Below, piece by piece: positions 6,712-8,755 of a stretch of 8,755 nt of DNA. The notes beneath the pieces are model-generated. The model did not search any database. It was given only the letters and a program-made list of their open reading frames with translations, and was not told where the DNA came from. Both the position numbers and the translations under genes were made by a program. The first letter of the stretch is position 1, and each line of letters begins with the position of its first letter. The DNA is from Gammaproteobacteria bacterium (GTDB lineage: Bacteria > Pseudomonadota > Gammaproteobacteria > Immundisolibacterales > Immundisolibacteraceae), in contig QNFC01000057.1 of the NCBI GenBank assembly GCA_003645395.1, positions 1 through 8,755 of the forward strand. Reading direction: 5' to 3'.

Positions 6712-6752
6712 TTGACCGGCCAAGACCTACTATCAAAGAAGGCGCCGGTTAA
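6712..6752. promoter_or_regulatory. Spaced inverted repeat overlapping a candidate promoter before the transporter unit
   Basis: TTGACCGGC (6712-6720) and GCCGGTTAA (6744-6752) form a 9-bp inverted repeat with one mismatch and a 23-base spacer. On the minus strand a weak candidate promoter overlaps it: TTGTTT (6751-6756), 16 bases, then GATAGT (6729-6734). A dimeric regulator straddling the -10 region is plausible. No regulator gene is visible in the window to assign to it. Confidence 0.35.
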
Positions 6753-6781
6753 ACAAAACCCTGACTACATTAACAAAGTTC

Positions 6782-6811
6782 AAAAAAAAGCCGCTGGTAT
6801 TTTCAGCGGCT
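6782..6811 (-). terminator. Rho-independent terminator after the thioesterase gene
   Basis: A perfect 8-bp stem (6804-6811 with 6789-6796, AGCCGCTG/CAGCGGCT) with a 7-base loop is followed on the minus strand by an uninterrupted T run (6782-6788). It sits 11 bases after the thioesterase stop. It separates the CoA-ligase/thioesterase unit from the transporter unit. Confidence 0.9.
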
Positions 6812-6821
6812 TCAGATTTGA

Positions 6822-7244
6822 TCAGGCTGCGTCTATTTTTTTCTGCAGCCGGTCGTTGAACTTGGTGGAGTCCACCACAAACCGTTGATGGCTGCCATCA
6901 GTGATCTGATCTACCCCGTCACTGGCGGTGATCGCAAAAGTGAGCGATTTACCCGCCACCTCGGTAAGTTCAACATTCACGGTAATCTCAAACCCTGGCG
7001 GGGTGGCCGCGGTATGAGACAAATTCACGTGGGTACCTACTGTCTGCTCCTGTGGCCAGTCCAGGTGAGTCTTGAGTAGATCAATACAGGCCCACTCCAT
7101 CAGCGCCACCATGTAGCCGGTAGCAAAGACCCTCGGCATTACCTGAAAAGCTTCCGCCTCCGGATAAATATTGGGGACGGTTTTGTTGTCCGGCACGGTG
7201 TACTTGAACTCGTGGGTCAAGCCCGCTTGCAGTGTCTCTTTCAC
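6822..7244 (-). CDS. FlK-like hotdog-fold acyl-CoA thioesterase
   Basis: A 140-residue single hotdog-domain protein. It is strikingly close in length and motifs to fluoroacetyl-CoA thioesterase FlK of Streptomyces: VFATGYMVALMEWAC (39-53), SHTAATPPG (76-84) and DGVDQITDGSHQR (109-121). The FlK catalytic residues Thr42, Glu50 and His76 appear here as T42, E50 and H77 (one-residue insertion). FlK's gate Phe36 is Met36, while Phe33 is kept. It hydrolyses a short acyl-CoA to acid plus CoA; fluoroacetyl-CoA need not be the substrate, and a general housekeeping role for a small acyl-CoA is likelier. The start is GTG 7244-7242, with AAGGGG 8 bases upstream. It follows the CoA ligase by 16 bases and is followed by a terminator, so it closes that operon. 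Family resemblance to FlK is recalled, not aligned by computer. Confidence 0.88.
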   Translation of the reverse strand: MKETLQAGLTHEFKYTVPDNKTVPNIYPEAEAFQVMPRVFATGYMVALMEWACIDLLKTHLDWPQEQTVGTHVNLSHTAATPPGFEITVNVELTEVAGKSLTFAITASDGVDQITDGSHQRFVVDSTKFNDRLQKKIDAA

Positions 7245-7252
7245 GGTTGATT

Positions 7253-7258
7253 CCCCTT
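7253..7258 (-). promoter_or_regulatory. Ribosome-binding site supporting the GTG start of the thioesterase gene
   Basis: AAGGGG on the minus strand lies 8 bases before GTG 7244, inside the 16-base gap after the CoA-ligase stop. It fixes the start where FlK-type proteins begin. Confidence 0.65.
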
Positions 7259-7260
7259 AT

Positions 7261-8755
7261 TTACTTAAAGCTGGCGAGTGCATCGACAATTGCAGTGGGC
7301 GTGCCCTTAGCTGGCACCATCACCGGATTAAGATCGAGTTCCTGCATGCTGTCACGGTGCTGGTAGGCGAATTCCGACACCCCTACCAGGGTAGCAACCA
7401 GAGATTCACGATCTAATGCAGCACGGCCCCGGTATCCATCAAGAATTTTATTAACACCAATTGCTTCAATCATCGCCTCGGCACGCTCGACGGTGATAGG
7501 ACAGAGCGAATGGGAATGTTTGTCCATCAACTCGGCAAAAATACCGCCAGCACCCAGCGTCAACACCGGACCGGCAACGTGGTCGTTAACCACCCCGACC
7601 AACAGTTCCAGCGCATCGTCAAAATCAACCATCTGTTGGGCAATCACTTTCCAGTTCTTTAGCCCTTCGCTACTGGCCAGTGCCGTGAGCTCGGCCACGT
7701 GCGTTGCCAGGGCACCAGCATCGGCTACGCCGACCCGCACCGCACCGTGTTCGGTTTTGTGGGGCATTTCGGCCGATTCCAGTTTAACCACCACCGGGAA
7801 CTGGCTAACGCTCTCGGCACTGCTACCGTCGGAGTCAGCCAGCACGGCAAACCCGACCGGAGCCAGTCCAAACTCTTTCAGCACCGGAGCCATTTCTGGA
7901 TAGGTGGCAATCTCAGCGCCATTCCAGGCGGTAATGGCATCACTGCACCAGCCTTCTGGCAAATAACCGGGCTTATCAAAATAATCGCGCATCGCCGCCA
8001 GACCGCGGGCCATGGTGACGCCACCATTGACCATCGGCATCGGGTCATGTTTTACCCATTCACGGTAGGTCTCTTTAATGGCGGTCGCCTCTATCGAGGA
8101 GGCAAAAATTGGTTTCTTTAGCCGGCCAGCCCAGCCACTGATCGGCGCGTAGAAACGCTCGCCACCGTCCCAGTTGCCAAACATTACCGTAACCGCATCA
8201 AATTCTTCAGATTTACACATTTCATCAACGATATCGAAATAAGCCTCGCTCCACGCATAGAGCTGAGCGGTGATATCAAAGGGGTTGTTGAAGGTGACAT
8301 TCTCAACGTGCGCGGGCAGCTTGGAGGTCACACTCTCTGGCAGCGGCGGGGTTTCAATACCTTCGTCTGCGAGCACATCAGCCGCAAGCGCTGACCAGCC
8401 GCCGGAGATACTAATCACTGCGGCCGTGCGTACTGGCCGCCACGAACGCTGGTTGATGGCAGCGAACATGGAGGCGCGATCCAGCGCCTCATCAATGGTC
8501 GGCGCATAAATTGCACCCGCGGCTTCGACCGCTGCCTGACTCACAGCTCCCGTGGTAGTAATCGCCCCAGTGTGGCCGAGTGCTGCGGTGCGAGCGCTTT
8601 CACTGCGCCCCACCGGCACCACTACTACCGGGGTGTTGTTGGCGCGACACTTCTGCACCGCCTCTACAAAATGGGGGTAATCGCCAAACTGCTCAACGTA
8701 AGTCACCACGACTTTCGTGTCAGCATTAGTGGCCAGGTAGTGCAGCGCATCGGTA
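7261..8755 (-). CDS. NDP/ADP-forming acyl-CoA synthetase (acetate-CoA ligase family), 5' end outside window
   Basis: The frame is open to the window end, giving 497 visible residues of a protein expected to be near 700. A GTG at 8709 is internal, since the preceding codons read as the family-typical DALHYLATNADTKVVV. Missing is the N-terminal CoA-binding Rossmann domain. Present first is the succinyl-CoA-ligase-like domain with GRSESARTAALGHTGAI (about 49-65), whose His (H61) matches the phosphohistidine position. It also has ISGGWSALAAD (116-126) and NNPFDIT (156-162). The C-terminal ATP-grasp domain has FPVVVKLESAEMPHKTEHGA (319-338), GPVLTLGAGGIFAEL (395-409) and ELDLNP (472-477). Such enzymes interconvert an acid, CoA and ATP with acyl-CoA, ADP and phosphate, in either direction. 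It is probably co-transcribed with the thioesterase 16 bases downstream. The acyl substrate is unknown. Confidence 0.92.
   Translation of the reverse strand, partial: TDALHYLATNADTKVVVTYVEQFGDYPHFVEAVQKCRANNTPVVVVPVGRSESARTAALGHTGAITTTGAVSQAAVEAAGAIYAPTIDEALDRASMFAAINQRSWRPVRTAAVISISGGWSALAADVLADEGIETPPLPESVTSKLPAHVENVTFNNPFDITAQLYAWSEAYFDIVDEMCKSEEFDAVTVMFGNWDGGERFYAPISGWAGRLKKPIFASSIEATAIKETYREWVKHDPMPMVNGGVTMARGLAAMRDYFDKPGYLPEGWCSDAITAWNGAEIATYPEMAPVLKEFGLAPVGFAVLADSDGSSAESVSQFPVVVKLESAEMPHKTEHGAVRVGVADAGALATHVAELTALASSEGLKNWKVIAQQMVDFDDALELLVGVVNDHVAGPVLTLGAGGIFAELMDKHSHSLCPITVERAEAMIEAIGVNKILDGYRGRAALDRESLVATLVGVSEFAYQHRDSMQELDLNPVMVPAKGTPTAIVDALASFK

Noticed and set aside
6822..7244. 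A fluoroacetate resistance gene
   Set aside because: The protein resembles FlK, but the selectivity residue differs and nothing nearby relates to organofluorine metabolism.
7493..8121. Plus-strand open frames of 136 and 140 codons
   Set aside because: Both are antisense to the conserved CoA-ligase coding sequence, and their translations are Ser/Ala- or His/Arg-rich artefacts of codon bias.
8707..8709. GTG as the start of the CoA ligase
   Set aside because: The frame stays open upstream with family-typical residues, and the N-terminal CoA-binding domain must precede it, so the gene is cut by the window edge.

Overview
The window is about 8.8 kb of a gammaproteobacterial-looking chromosome, probably a marine or environmental heterotroph. 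That placement is inference, based on gene families, moderate G+C and GTG/ATG starts with strong Shine-Dalgarno sites. All nine genes lie on the minus strand, so transcription runs from high to low coordinates. The two outer genes run off the window edges. I see no mobile elements, tRNA or rRNA genes, CRISPR arrays or broken genes.

The window seems to hold three transcription units. Unit A (8755 to about 6780) carries the C-terminal two thirds of an NDP/ADP-forming acyl-CoA synthetase. Sixteen bases later comes a FlK-like hotdog-fold acyl-CoA thioesterase. The unit ends at a clear intrinsic terminator (6782-6811).

Unit B (6692 to 3332) encodes an AtoE-type short-chain fatty-acid transporter, a protein with two VOC (glyoxalase-fold) modules, a carboxymuconolactone-decarboxylase-family protein and a YciI-like dimeric alpha/beta-barrel protein. 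Gaps are 47, 41 and 87 bases. Units A and B together look like a small catabolic island that takes up a short carboxylate, activates it with CoA, and processes it with lyase, isomerase or oxygenase-fold enzymes. The substrate cannot be read from the sequence.

Unit C (3210 to 1 and beyond) is a tightly coupled operon: a 'thermostable hemolysin' (T_hemolysin, GNAT/LuxI-like fold), an AMP-dependent acyl-CoA synthetase-like protein, a SnoaL/NTF2-like protein, and a haem-oxygenase-like di-iron oxidase cut by the window start. The first three overlap by 4 and 8 bases. The combination looks biosynthetic: acyl activation, acyl transfer, cyclase/isomerase-like fold and di-iron oxidation. It is the best candidate here for an undescribed system, probably a small acyl-derived metabolite or signal. 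The AMP-binding enzyme lacks the usual A10 catalytic lysine, which makes the operon more interesting.
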